A stretch of DNA of 64,000 nucleotides from Actinomyces oris (GTDB taxonomy: Bacteria > Actinomycetota > Actinomycetes > Actinomycetales > Actinomycetaceae): assembly GCF_001553935.1 (NCBI RefSeq), contig NZ_CP014232.1, positions 2,232,001-2,296,000 on the forward strand, given 5' to 3'. The notes under the pieces were generated by a model, which saw only the letters and a list, made by a program, of their open reading frames with translations, searched no databases and was not told the DNA's origin. A program made the translations under genes and the position numbers. Of this stretch, positions 1 through 8,320 are shown in pieces (positions within the stretch are counted from its first letter, which is position 1; each line of letters begins with the position of its first letter).

Positions 1-1
1 C

Positions 2-1360
2 GACGTCTCCATCGCCGGGCGGCGCCACCGGGTGGGCGTGGGGCCCGCCGTCGTGTCCTCCTCCCTCCACCCGGGTGACGACGTCGTCCTCAACGAGCAT
101 CTCGTCATCACCGCCACCTGCCCCTCACCGCGCTTCGGGGAGGTCGTCACCGTCAAGGAGACCTACGACGACGGCACCGTCCTGGTCCTGGCCCGCCACG
201 ACGAGGAGCAGGTCCTCAGCCTCTCGGATACCCTGAGCGACCACCGCCCCCGGGTCGGCGACGCCCTCGTGGCCGACCTGGCCGTGCGCATGGCACTGCG
301 TCCCGTGGTGCGCTCCGAGGTCGAGGAGCTCGTCCTGGAGGAGGTGCCCGACGTCGGATACGGCGACATCGGGGGACTGGGTGAACAGATCGAGCTCATC
401 CGCGACGCCGTCGAGCTGCCCTTCCTCCACCCCGACCTCTACCGCGAGCACCGGCTCACCCCGCCGCGCGGAGTGCTGCTCTACGGGCCGCCCGGATGCG
501 GCAAGACCCTTATCGCCAAGGCGGTCGCCGCCTCCCTGGGGGCCGGCGGGCGCGGCGAGGCCTACTTCCTCAACATCAAGGGCCCCCAGTTGCTGGACAA
601 GTACGTGGGGGAGACCGAGCGGCGCATCCGCGTCATCTTCGCCCGCGCCCGGGAGAAGGCGGCCACCGGCGTGCCCGTCGTCGTCTTCTTCGACGAGATG
701 GACTCCCTGTTCCGCACCCGCGGATCCGGACGCTCCTCCGACGTGGAGACCACCGTCGTCCCGCAGATGCTCGCCGAGATCGACGGCGTCGACGAGCTCG
801 ACAACGTCGTGGTCATCGGTGCCACCAACCGCGAGGACATGATCGACCCGGCCATCCTGCGGCCGGGCCGCCTGGACGTCAAGATCCGCATCGGCCGGCC
901 GGACCGGCGCGGCGCCGCCGAGATTCTGGCGACATACCTGGCCCCCGACCTCCCCATCAGCGAGGAGCTCCTGGCCGCGCACGGTGACGCGCAGGGCGCG
1001 GTGGACGCCCTCATCGAGCAGGTGATCGATGCCCTCTACACCCGCCGCCGCGCCACCGAGATGGTCGAACTCACCCGCGCCGACGGGGAGATCGAGATCC
1101 TCCACGTCGCCGACCTCGTCAGCGGTGCCATGCTCGCCAACATCGTCGACCGCGCCAAGAAGGCAGCCGTCAAGGACCTGGTCACCAAGGGCAGGCGCGG
1201 CCTGACGTCCGAGCACCTGCGCCGTGCCGTCATCGAGGAGATCCTGGAGAACGAGGGCCTGCCCGCCACCGTCCACCCCGACGACTGGGCCCGCGTCAGC
1301 GGGAGGCGCGGCACGCCAGTGGTCTCCATGAGCGTGCTCCAGCGCTCGCGGGAGGAGTGA
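2..1360 (+). CDS. mpa: Pup-dependent AAA+ unfoldase Mpa/ARC, 5' partial
   Basis: Hexameric AAA+ ATPase that recognises Pup-tagged proteins and unfolds them in the cytoplasm. The frame is open from base 2, so the N-terminal coiled coil and first OB domain lie outside the window. Visible in order are the end of the OB region, a linker with the family sequence [20 protein letters not shown], Walker A GPPGCGKT (about 485-510), pore-region [11 protein letters not shown], Walker [10 protein letters not shown] (about 680-705), and sensor/arginine-finger segment [17 protein letters not shown]. The protein ends [10 protein letters not shown]. It has no C-terminal Gln-Tyr-Leu, the tail by which mycobacterial Mpa docks on and opens the 20S proteasome. 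The stop overlaps the dop GTG start by 4 bp, so mpa-dop-pup-pafA are translationally coupled. Confidence 0.95.
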   Translation, partial: DVSIAGRRHRVGVGPAVVSSSLHPGDDVVLNEHLVITATCPSPRFGEVVTVKETYDDGTVLVLARHDEEQVLSLSDTLSDHRPRVGDALVADLAVRMALRPVVRSEVEELVLEEVPDVGYGDIGGLGEQIELIRDAVELPFLHPDLYREHRLTPPRGVLLYGPPGCGKTLIAKAVAASLGAGGRGEAYFLNIKGPQLLDKYVGETERRIRVIFARAREKAATGVPVVVFFDEMDSLFRTRGSGRSSDVETTVVPQMLAEIDGVDELDNVVVIGATNREDMIDPAILRPGRLDVKIRIGRPDRRGAAEILATYLAPDLPISEELLAAHGDAQGAVDALIEQVIDALYTRRRATEMVELTRADGEIEILHVADLVSGAMLANIVDRAKKAAVKDLVTKGRRGLTSEHLRRAVIEEILENEGLPATVHPDDWARVSGRRGTPVVSMSVLQRSREE

Positions 1361-3141
1361 GTGCCGTGGCGCCGGCGAGCACCCATCGGATCCCCGGCCG
1401 TGAGGTCACGGTCATGGGCCTGGAGACCGAGTACGGCATCCTCGGGGCCGAGCCCGAGGACGTCGTGGCCGCCTGCCTGGACGCTGAGGGTGAGGTCGGG
1501 CGCAGCCGAGGCGTGCGCTGGGACTACTCCGGCGAGTACCCCCTGCGTGATGCCCGCGGATTCGAGATGGACCGCGCAGCGGCTGACCCCTCCATGCTCA
1601 CCGACATCCCCGGAGCCGCCTCCATCGAGGCCCCCGTCCCCGGGCGGGTACGTACCACCGCCGTCGTGCGCCTGACCGCCCAGGAGGAGGCCTGGCAGCG
1701 CGGCACCGCCACCTGCGTGGGCACCGGCGGGCGCCTCTACGTGGACCACGGCCACCCCGAGTACGCCACACCCGAGTGCACCGGTGCCGCGCAGGCCGTC
1801 CTGGCCGACCGGGCCGGGGACCTCCTGGTGGCCAGCGGGGCCGAGCGGCTGCGTCGCGGCGGCGTGAAGGCCCGGCTGTTCAAGAACAACGTCGACGGCA
1901 AGGGCGCCACCTACGGCACTCACGAGAACTACCTCGTGCCTCGCGCCCTCGACTTCGACGACCTCGTTCAGGCCCTGGTCCCCCTGCTCGTGGTCCGCCC
2001 GCTCCTGGTGGGCTCGGGCCGGGTCGGCACCGGCGCTGTCACCCAGGGCGCCGACTTCCAGATCAGCCAGCGGGCCGACTACCTGGAGAGGATCGTCGGC
2101 CTGGGCACCACGGTGGACCGCCCCCTGGTCAACACTCGCGACGAGCCCCACGCCGACCCCCTGCGCTGGCGCCGTCTTCACCTGGTGGCGGGCGACGCCA
2201 ACTGCTTCGACACCATCGCCTGGCTCAAGCTCGGCATGACCGCCCTCGTCCTCCAAGTGCTGGCCGACGGCGTCCCCGCCGCCTGGCGCCGCCTGCGCCT
2301 GGCAGACCCCGTGGCCCAGGCCCGGGAGGTCTCCCGTGACACCCGCCTTCAAGGCACGCTGGAGCTGGACGACGGGCGGCGCCTGAGCGCCCTGGAGATC
2401 CTGGAGCACTACCTGCAGGCGGTGCGCAGCCACCTGAAGGACCACGGCCGCCCCGCGCCGGCGCCGCAAGGCGACCCCCTGCGCCCGGACCTGGCCGCGC
2501 TGGCCGACGGCGCCGACACCGATGACGCCGAGACCGGCGCGATCCTCGCCTTCTGGGAGGCCTCACTGGCCTCACTGCGCGAGCTGCAAGCACAGTGCGC
2601 CGGTGGCCACGAGCCGGGGGAGTCGCAAGGAGCGGCTGGGCACCTGGAGTGGGTCGCCAAGAAGCAGCTCCTGGACGCCACCGCCCGCCGTCATCCCGGC
2701 GCCGGCGGACACGACGTCCTCCATGCCGTCGACCTGGCCTGGTCCGAGCTCTCCCCGGCCGGGAGGGGCCTGGCCGAGCGGGTGCCAGCCGGCTTCGACG
2801 CGCGAGGCGGGCTCAGTGACGAGGTGGTGGAGACGGCCCTCGCCGAGCCTCCCACCACGACCCGGGCCTGGCTGAGAGGTAGGCTCGTGAGCGACTTCCC
2901 CGGGCAGGTGGTCGCCGCCGGTTGGCACTCCATGGTCCTGGAAACCGGTGAGAGGGCCCAGCGCCGCCTGCCCCTGACCGACCCCCTGGCCTTCACCCGC
3001 ACCGCCACGGTGCCGGCCCTCAAGGACGCCGCCGATGTCGTCGAGGTCCTCTCTCGCCTCACGGGCGAGCGTCCCGGCGACCCGGGGCGAGCCACCGAAG
3101 CAGTGACCACATCAGCCACCCTGTCAGGAGAGCAGACATGA
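1357..3141 (+). CDS. dop: Deamidase/depupylase Dop
   Basis: Converts the C-terminal Gln of Pup to Glu and removes Pup from conjugates. It belongs to the carboxylate-amine ligase (glutamine-synthetase-like) fold shared with PafA. Family marks are [10 protein letters not shown] near residues 18-27, the segment [14 protein letters not shown] in the Dop-specific loop region, [18 protein letters not shown] with the nucleophilic Asp, and [12 protein letters not shown]. At 594 residues it is longer than the usual 500 or so. The extra length appears to be a low-complexity acidic insertion near residues 365-400 ([16 protein letters not shown]). The GTG at 1357 is chosen because it overlaps the mpa stop; ATG 1414 would remove the N-terminal leader but keep the motif. 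It ends overlapping pup by 4 bp. Confidence 0.95.
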   Translation: MSAVAPASTHRIPGREVTVMGLETEYGILGAEPEDVVAACLDAEGEVGRSRGVRWDYSGEYPLRDARGFEMDRAAADPSMLTDIPGAASIEAPVPGRVRTTAVVRLTAQEEAWQRGTATCVGTGGRLYVDHGHPEYATPECTGAAQAVLADRAGDLLVASGAERLRRGGVKARLFKNNVDGKGATYGTHENYLVPRALDFDDLVQALVPLLVVRPLLVGSGRVGTGAVTQGADFQISQRADYLERIVGLGTTVDRPLVNTRDEPHADPLRWRRLHLVAGDANCFDTIAWLKLGMTALVLQVLADGVPAAWRRLRLADPVAQAREVSRDTRLQGTLELDDGRRLSALEILEHYLQAVRSHLKDHGRPAPAPQGDPLRPDLAALADGADTDDAETGAILAFWEASLASLRELQAQCAGGHEPGESQGAAGHLEWVAKKQLLDATARRHPGAGGHDVLHAVDLAWSELSPAGRGLAERVPAGFDARGGLSDEVVETALAEPPTTTRAWLRGRLVSDFPGQVVAAGWHSMVLETGERAQRRLPLTDPLAFTRTATVPALKDAADVVEVLSRLTGERPGDPGRATEAVTTSATLSGEQT

Positions 3142-3326
3142 GTGAGTTCGCCCAGCCGTCCCGCAGCCGCCAGGACGACCCCGCCCCCGACGACGACCCG
3201 ACCCCCGCCCCCGCCGGCCCCGCCCGGGGCCAGGGCCTGGACTCGGTGCTGGACATGATCGACGACGTCCTGGCCGTTGACGCCCAGGAGTTCGTGCGCG
3301 GCTTCGTCCAGAAGGGCGGCCAGTGA
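3138..3326 (+). CDS. pup: Prokaryotic ubiquitin-like protein Pup
   Basis: 62-residue protein tag. The N-terminal half is disordered and rich in Pro, Asp and Ala. The C-terminal half carries the conserved Mpa-binding helix (LDSVLDMIDDVLAVDAQEF) and ends FVRGFVQKGGQ. The terminal Gln means the translated product is the inactive form and needs Dop to make Glu before PafA can attach it to lysines. The ATG overlaps the dop stop (ATGA) and the stop overlaps the pafA GTG. In Mycobacterium prcB and prcA follow pup directly; here pafA does. Confidence 0.97.
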   Translation: MSEFAQPSRSRQDDPAPDDDPTPAPAGPARGQGLDSVLDMIDDVLAVDAQEFVRGFVQKGGQ

Positions 3327-4867
3327 GCACCAGCGCCCCGGGGCCGCGCGTCACCGGCCTGGAGACCGAATTCGGCGTCCTGTGCGCCCCCGCGGGGCCG
3401 TCGGAGGCGGCGAAGGCGGACCTGCCGGACGTCGAGCGGGCGGCGGCGCTCATCTTCCGTCACCGGCCGGTCGGCTACCGCAGCACCAACCTCTTCCTGC
3501 CCAACGGCGGGCGCCTCTACCTCGACATCGGAGCCCACCCCGAGTACGCCACCGCCGAGTGCGTGAGCGTGCGCGACCTCGTCGCGCAGGACCAGGCCGG
3601 CCGGGCGATCCTGGCCGACATGGCCAAGCGGGCCGCCGCGGGCCTCGCCCAGGAGGGGACCGCGGTCCGCTTCCACCTCCTGGCCAACAACACCGATTCG
3701 GCCGGCCACACCTACGGCTGCCACGAGAGCTATTCGGTGCCCCGAAGCCTGCTCGACCCCACCGACGACGCATCGGCCGCCAGCAGTGAGACCACCATGG
3801 CGGTCCTCACCTCCTTCCTGGCCACGCGTCCCGTCCTGGTCGGCTCCGGGCGCCCACTGGCAGGCGGCCCGACGGAGCCGAACGACGGCAGCCGCGGTGC
3901 GGGGGAGGAGGCCGCCTGGGGCCTGTCGCCGCGCGCCCCCCACCTGCAGGCCCTGACCTCGGCCGACACCACCGGGCAGCGCGCCCTGGTCAACACCCGC
4001 GACGAGCCCCACGCCGACGCCACCCGCCTGCGGCGCCTGCACGTCACCTGCGCCGACACCACCATGGCCGAGCCGACAACGGGCCTGCGCAGCGCCGTGA
4101 CCCTGCTGCTCCTGGACGCCCTTGAGGCCGGCTGGGACTTCACCGACCTGATCCTGGCCGACCCTCTGGTCACGCTGTCCGCACTGGGGGAGAGCCCCTG
4201 GGGGGACGTGCCCGCCACCACCGTCCAGGGCCGGTGCCTGAGCGCCGTGGACATCCAGGAGGCCTTCCTGGAGCGGCTGACCGCCTACCTGGACCAGGCC
4301 GGAGTGCCGGACTTCCTGCGCGGCGCCGAGCATCTGCTCGCCGACCTGGCGCCACGCGTCATCTCCGCGCTGCGCCACCACGACGACAGCGCCATCGACA
4401 CCGAGGTCGACTGGGCCATCAAGCGTCGCCTCATGCGCGCCCAGCGTGAGCGCCACCCCCAGCTGAGCGGCCAGTCCCTAGAGACCCTGCGCTCGCGGGT
4501 GGACCTGGCCTACCACGACCTCAACGCCGAGGCCGGGCTGGTGCCGCGCCTGGTCGCCCAGGGGGCCATGGTGAACCTGTGCGAACCGGAGGAGATCGAG
4601 CGCGCCCGCCACACGCCCCCGGCCACGCGCGCCGCCCTCCGGGGTGCCTTCGTGGCGGCCTGCCTGGAGGTGGGAGCCGACTTCTCCGTCTCCTGGGAGA
4701 GCCTGCGCCTGGACTCACCGCCCACTGCGCCCGTGGACCTGCCGGACCCGCTGGAGACGGCCCACGAGGCCGCCGAGTCCCTGACCCAGCGGGTGCTGGA
4801 CCTGCGCCCCGAGGACATGCACCGCATCGACCTCGTGGGACGCGGCGGCCTAGGTGCGCCGGGCTGA
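3323..4867 (+). CDS. pafA: Pup--protein ligase PafA
   Basis: Joins the C-terminal Glu of activated Pup to substrate lysines using ATP. It is a Dop paralogue with the same fold: VTGLETEFGVL at residues 10-20, GGRLYLDIGAHPEYATAEC, and [12 protein letters not shown]. It is 514 residues against about 450-480 in characterised PafA. The extra length lies near residues 170-205 (GGPTEPNDGSRGAGEE), probably a surface loop. The GTG start lies inside the last codons of pup. No 20S proteasome gene follows; the next gene starts about 400 bp downstream behind a metal-responsive-looking control region, so pafA probably ends the operon. Confidence 0.95.
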   Translation: MSTSAPGPRVTGLETEFGVLCAPAGPSEAAKADLPDVERAAALIFRHRPVGYRSTNLFLPNGGRLYLDIGAHPEYATAECVSVRDLVAQDQAGRAILADMAKRAAAGLAQEGTAVRFHLLANNTDSAGHTYGCHESYSVPRSLLDPTDDASAASSETTMAVLTSFLATRPVLVGSGRPLAGGPTEPNDGSRGAGEEAAWGLSPRAPHLQALTSADTTGQRALVNTRDEPHADATRLRRLHVTCADTTMAEPTTGLRSAVTLLLLDALEAGWDFTDLILADPLVTLSALGESPWGDVPATTVQGRCLSAVDIQEAFLERLTAYLDQAGVPDFLRGAEHLLADLAPRVISALRHHDDSAIDTEVDWAIKRRLMRAQRERHPQLSGQSLETLRSRVDLAYHDLNAEAGLVPRLVAQGAMVNLCEPEEIERARHTPPATRAALRGAFVAACLEVGADFSVSWESLRLDSPPTAPVDLPDPLETAHEAAESLTQRVLDLRPEDMHRIDLVGRGGLGAPG

Positions 4868-4883
4868 GACTCCTGAGGGTCTG

Positions 4884-4905
4884 AGCGTCGTCGCCCTTCG
4901 ACGCT
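4884..4905 (+). terminator. Weak hairpin after pafA, possible terminator
   Basis: Arms AGCGTCG and CGACGCT (7 bp) around an 8-nt loop, starting 17 bp after the pafA stop. No T-run follows, so termination is a guess from position only. The rest of 4906-5010 shows no gene. Confidence 0.3.
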
Positions 4906-5010
4906 GCCCACCACCAGTCTCTCCCGTATTTCAACGCTGGGGCCCGGGTGATCCCCGTCAGCCCGGCGACTGGTTGACCCTTGCGAGAACTCCCGATGAG
5001 GAGTAGATAC

Positions 5011-5029
5011 TTAGGTGTGCCTCACCAAA
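5011..5029 (+). promoter_or_regulatory. DtxR/IdeR-type iron box
   Basis: TTAGGTGTGCCTCACCAAA matches 15 of 19 positions of the DtxR consensus TTAGGTTAGSCTAACCTAA, including most of both outer half-sites. It lies about 240 bp before the first gene of the transporter operon and 143 bp after pafA. The match is read directly; iron control of the operon is inferred. DtxR/IdeR normally represses uptake genes when Fe(II) is sufficient. Confidence 0.6.
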
Positions 5030-5125
5030 GCTGCGAGGTGTGCTGCCTCTCGGGGTGACACACCTGGGTGGCTCGTTCGACATGACGATCGCACCGCTCG
5101 GGTCAAGCATTTCTCTGAGCAAGTC

Positions 5126-5145
5126 AATAATGATAATGATTTGCA
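5126..5145 (+). promoter_or_regulatory. Fur/Zur-family-like operator
   Basis: AT-rich island in GC-rich DNA. The 19-mer AATAATGATAATGATTTGC matches about 15 of 19 positions of the classical Fur box. The 15-mer TGATAATGATTTGCA (5131-5145) resembles actinobacterial Zur boxes. It sits about 125 bp before the S-component ATG and could overlap the operon promoter. The two readings predict different metals (iron or zinc). Confidence 0.45.
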
Positions 5146-5270
5146 AAATGAGGTGGTGGCGGAGTAGATGTGCGGTCATCACGTCGGCGCGCTCGACATG
5201 GCGCGCCCCGGGGCTCCGGCACGAGGCCGGAGCGGTCACCGTGACCCGTGAGAACGCGCAAGGAGACAGC

Positions 5271-5906
5271 ATGAGCACCACCAACCGCACGCCGGCCGCC
5301 ACCGAGCAGGACAGGCCATCGGTTCGCACCTCGTCCCGCTCAGGCCTGGCCGACTCCGCCCTGGGAACCCGCAACCTCATGATGATCGCCGCACTGGCGG
5401 TCGTCTGCATGATCCTCATGGTCCCCCTGAACTACCTGGCCCCGGCGGCGGGAGCCTCCCGGGACGCAGTTCTTCTGGGCTGCGCGATCATGGGACTGTG
5501 GCTCGTTCCGTTCCTGCTGCCCGCCACCGTCGTTCGCCGCCCCGGCGCTGTCATGATCGCGGCCCTTCTCATGGGGATCATGAGTGTCTTCACCACTCCG
5601 ACGGGGCCCGCCGCCATCGTCGGCACCCTCATCGGCGGAGTCTTCGTCGAGGCGCCCCTTGCCCTCATGCTCTACCGGAAGTGGACCTGGTGGTCCTTCC
5701 TCATCTCAGCGGCAACCTTCGGCCTGCTTAACGGCATCATGTACGTCTCCGTCATGAGTGCCTCAGCGGGAATGGCCTCGGCGAGCGCCGGCGTCATCAT
5801 CGCCGTGGTCTCGGCCCTGGTCGGCGGCGGCCTCACCATCGTCCTGACCCGGCTGCTCAACCGCGCCGGCGTCGGTATCGACCACCGCGCGACCGGCCGT
5901 GCCTGA
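5271..5906 (+). CDS. ECF transporter S component, MptD/Trep_Strep-like membrane protein
   Basis: Predicted integral membrane substrate-binding subunit of an energy-coupling-factor importer, 211 residues with about five or six hydrophobic segments after a polar N-terminus of about 35 residues. Start ATG 5271 is chosen for the AAGGAG ribosome-binding site about 6 bp upstream; the frame is open further 5', but that part overlaps the regulatory boxes and has no hydrophobic or family character. Its stop overlaps the start of the ECF A-A-T gene by 8 bp, the usual sign of one complex. The substrate cannot be read from sequence; the context (iron-box-like control, exporter-fold ABC pair) suggests a metal chelate. 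S components diverge strongly, so subfamily is tentative. Confidence 0.7.
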   Translation: MSTTNRTPAATEQDRPSVRTSSRSGLADSALGTRNLMMIAALAVVCMILMVPLNYLAPAAGASRDAVLLGCAIMGLWLVPFLLPATVVRRPGAVMIAALLMGIMSVFTTPTGPAAIVGTLIGGVFVEAPLALMLYRKWTWWSFLISAATFGLLNGIMYVSVMSASAGMASASAGVIIAVVSALVGGGLTIVLTRLLNRAGVGIDHRATGRA

Positions 5907-8310
5907 GGCAGTGCCCGCCGCACCGGCTGCTCTCGGGGCGGAGCAGCCTCAGGGAGAGCCGGCCGATCCGGCACTGGTGAGCATCGAGGGCCTGAGCGTC
6001 CACTACCTCGGACGCGAGAGCTGGGTCCTGGATGCCGTCGCCCTCACCCACCTGCGCGCTCAGGTCACCGCCGTCATCGGCCCCTCGGGCTGCGGCAAGA
6101 CCACCCTCGTGCGCGCGCTGTGCGGCCTCATCCCGCACTGCCTGCCCTCGGAATACGCCGGCAGCCTGAGACTGGCCGGCACCGAGGTCGCCGACGCCAC
6201 CGTCCAGACCCTGGCCCAGACCGTCGCCTACGTCGGCCAGAGCCCCGACGCCGCCGTCGTCACCCGCACCGTCCACGACGATGTCGCCTTCCCGCTGCAG
6301 AACCTGTGCCTGACCAGGTCGGAGATCACCGCGCGGGTCGAGCAGGCCCTGCGTGCGGTGGGACTCATCGAGCGCATCTGGGATGACCCCTGGACGCTTT
6401 CGGGCGGACAGCGTCAACGGCTCGCGCTCGCCGTCGCCCTGGCCATGCGCCCACAGCTCCTCGTGCTCGACGAGCCGACCAGCACCATCGATGCCACCGG
6501 CCGGGAGGAGTTCTACACCCTCATCTCCTCCCTGACCGCCTCCGGGACGGCGGTCGTCGTCATCGACCACGACCTCGACCCGGTGCTGCCCATCGTCGAC
6601 CAGGTCCTGGCCCTCAACGCCGACGGGCGGACCATCGCCGTCGGCTCGCCGCGTGGGGTCTTCACGAGCCACCGCCGCGAGCTGACTGACGCCGGAGTGT
6701 GGATGCCCCGAGCCCTGCGTGAGGCCGGCAACGACCTCCCCGCGGGGATGCAGGCCTCGGAGGCGGCGCTGACCTGTGCCGAGGCCGGAATCCGGGTGCC
6801 CCGGCTCGCCGACCTGTGCGCCGAGGGCGAGGTGCGCTACCTGGAGAAACAGGCGCCCGGCTCCGCTGAGAGCTGGCAACAGGTCGAGGTCATCGACACC
6901 CGCGAGGTACTCGCCGGCCGCCCCCGGCCCGAGCCCAGAACCAGTGTCGAGCTGGTCGACCTCGAAGTGCCGGGGCGCTCCCCCCGGGTGTCCCTGCGTC
7001 TGGGTGGTGGCGAGCTCGTGGCGCTGCTCGGCCCCAACGGCGCGGGCAAGTCCTCGATCCTGTCCGCCCTGGCCGGACTCGTCCGCTCGCGGGCCGACAA
7101 GGCAACGGTCGGTGGCCAGGATGTCGGCAAGGGCAGACACCTGGTTGGATACGTCTTCCAGAATCCTGAGCACCAGTTCGTGGCCACCACCGTCGGGGCA
7201 GAGCTCGCCGTCGGAGGGACCTCGCCGGAGCGGGTCAGTGAGCTCCTCGAGCAGTTCCACCTGACCGCCCACCGGGACCACCACCCCCTGACCCTCTCGG
7301 GCGGCCAGGCCCGCAGGCTCTCAGTGGCCACCATGGTCAGCGAGGAGCGCGACGTCGTCGTCCTCGACGAGCCCACCTACGGGCAGGACTGGGACAACAC
7401 CTGCGAGCTCATGGACTTCATCGACCAGCTGTGCCACCAGGGGCGCACGGTCATCATGGCCACCCACGACCTCGAGCTCGCCCTGGAGCACTGCACCCAT
7501 ATCGTCGCCCTGCCCGGGGCGGCCGGAACCGGAGCAGCGGACTCGCGCGCCGGTCTGCCCGAGCCCGCCCCGGTGCCGACCCGGCCCCAGCCACGGCGAG
7601 GTCTGTTCACCTCGCTCAACCCCTTCACCCTCTTCGCCTCGGTCCTGCCGGTCATGGTGATGGTCTTCGCCCTGCGCAACCATCACCTCAACCTGGGCAT
7701 CCTGCTGACATCCTCGGTCCTCATCGTCGCCGCGCGCGCCTCCCTGAGACGCACTGTGGCCTCGGTGGTCGCCCCCTGGGTGGTCGCTGCGCTCATGACC
7801 TGGATCTTCAGCAGCGGGGTCCACCACCAGGAGACGGCCGCGCGCCTCTACGACCTGGGTGACGCGGTGACGGGAGGCACCGGTATCGGCGCGCTCATCG
7901 CACTGGTCCTCGTCTCGGGCGTCTCCACCGACCCCGAGGCCCTCATCCGCACTCTGACCACCACCTTCCACATGCCCTACCGCCTCGGGGCGGCGGGGAC
8001 CGCGGCCATCGCCTTCATCACCCGCTTCCACGGCGACTTCGTCCTCCTGCGCACCGCCAGGGCGCTGCGCGGGGTCGGCGGCCGCTGGGGGATGTTCGCG
8101 CCCGTGGTCCGCTGGATCGGCTCCATCCTGCCGCTGATGATCCTGGCCATCCAGCACGCCGAGCGCGTCGCCCTGTCCATGGACTCACGTGCCTTCGGCG
8201 CCCACCGACGGCGCACCGAGATGACCGACGAGCCCTGGAGAGGACGCGACTGGGGAGTCGTCGTCCTGACCTGGACGCTGGCCCTCATCATCTGGAACAC
8301 CCTCCGCTGA
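5899..8310 (+). CDS. Fused ECF energy-coupling protein: two ATPases plus EcfT
   Basis: 803-residue fusion of the whole ECF energising module. ATPase 1 has Walker A GPSGCGKT near residue 60, signature LSGGQRQRL near 167 and Walker B LLVLDEPTSTID. ATPase 2 has Walker A GPNGAGKS near 377, signature LSGGQARRL near 466 and Walker B VVVLDEPTYGQDWD. From about 570 on, a membrane T domain carries the two Ala-Arg-type coupling motifs of EcfT, seen as TARALRGVG and DSRAFGAH. In most ECF systems A1, A2 and T are separate; an A-A-T single chain is uncommon. The start is a GTG inside the S-component gene. It likely pairs with that S protein as one importer. Confidence 0.85.
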   Translation: MPEAVPAAPAALGAEQPQGEPADPALVSIEGLSVHYLGRESWVLDAVALTHLRAQVTAVIGPSGCGKTTLVRALCGLIPHCLPSEYAGSLRLAGTEVADATVQTLAQTVAYVGQSPDAAVVTRTVHDDVAFPLQNLCLTRSEITARVEQALRAVGLIERIWDDPWTLSGGQRQRLALAVALAMRPQLLVLDEPTSTIDATGREEFYTLISSLTASGTAVVVIDHDLDPVLPIVDQVLALNADGRTIAVGSPRGVFTSHRRELTDAGVWMPRALREAGNDLPAGMQASEAALTCAEAGIRVPRLADLCAEGEVRYLEKQAPGSAESWQQVEVIDTREVLAGRPRPEPRTSVELVDLEVPGRSPRVSLRLGGGELVALLGPNGAGKSSILSALAGLVRSRADKATVGGQDVGKGRHLVGYVFQNPEHQFVATTVGAELAVGGTSPERVSELLEQFHLTAHRDHHPLTLSGGQARRLSVATMVSEERDVVVLDEPTYGQDWDNTCELMDFIDQLCHQGRTVIMATHDLELALEHCTHIVALPGAAGTGAADSRAGLPEPAPVPTRPQPRRGLFTSLNPFTLFASVLPVMVMVFALRNHHLNLGILLTSSVLIVAARASLRRTVASVVAPWVVAALMTWIFSSGVHHQETAARLYDLGDAVTGGTGIGALIALVLVSGVSTDPEALIRTLTTTFHMPYRLGAAGTAAIAFITRFHGDFVLLRTARALRGVGGRWGMFAPVVRWIGSILPLMILAIQHAERVALSMDSRAFGAHRRRTEMTDEPWRGRDWGVVVLTWTLALIIWNTLR

Positions 8311-8320
8311 GGAGACAACC

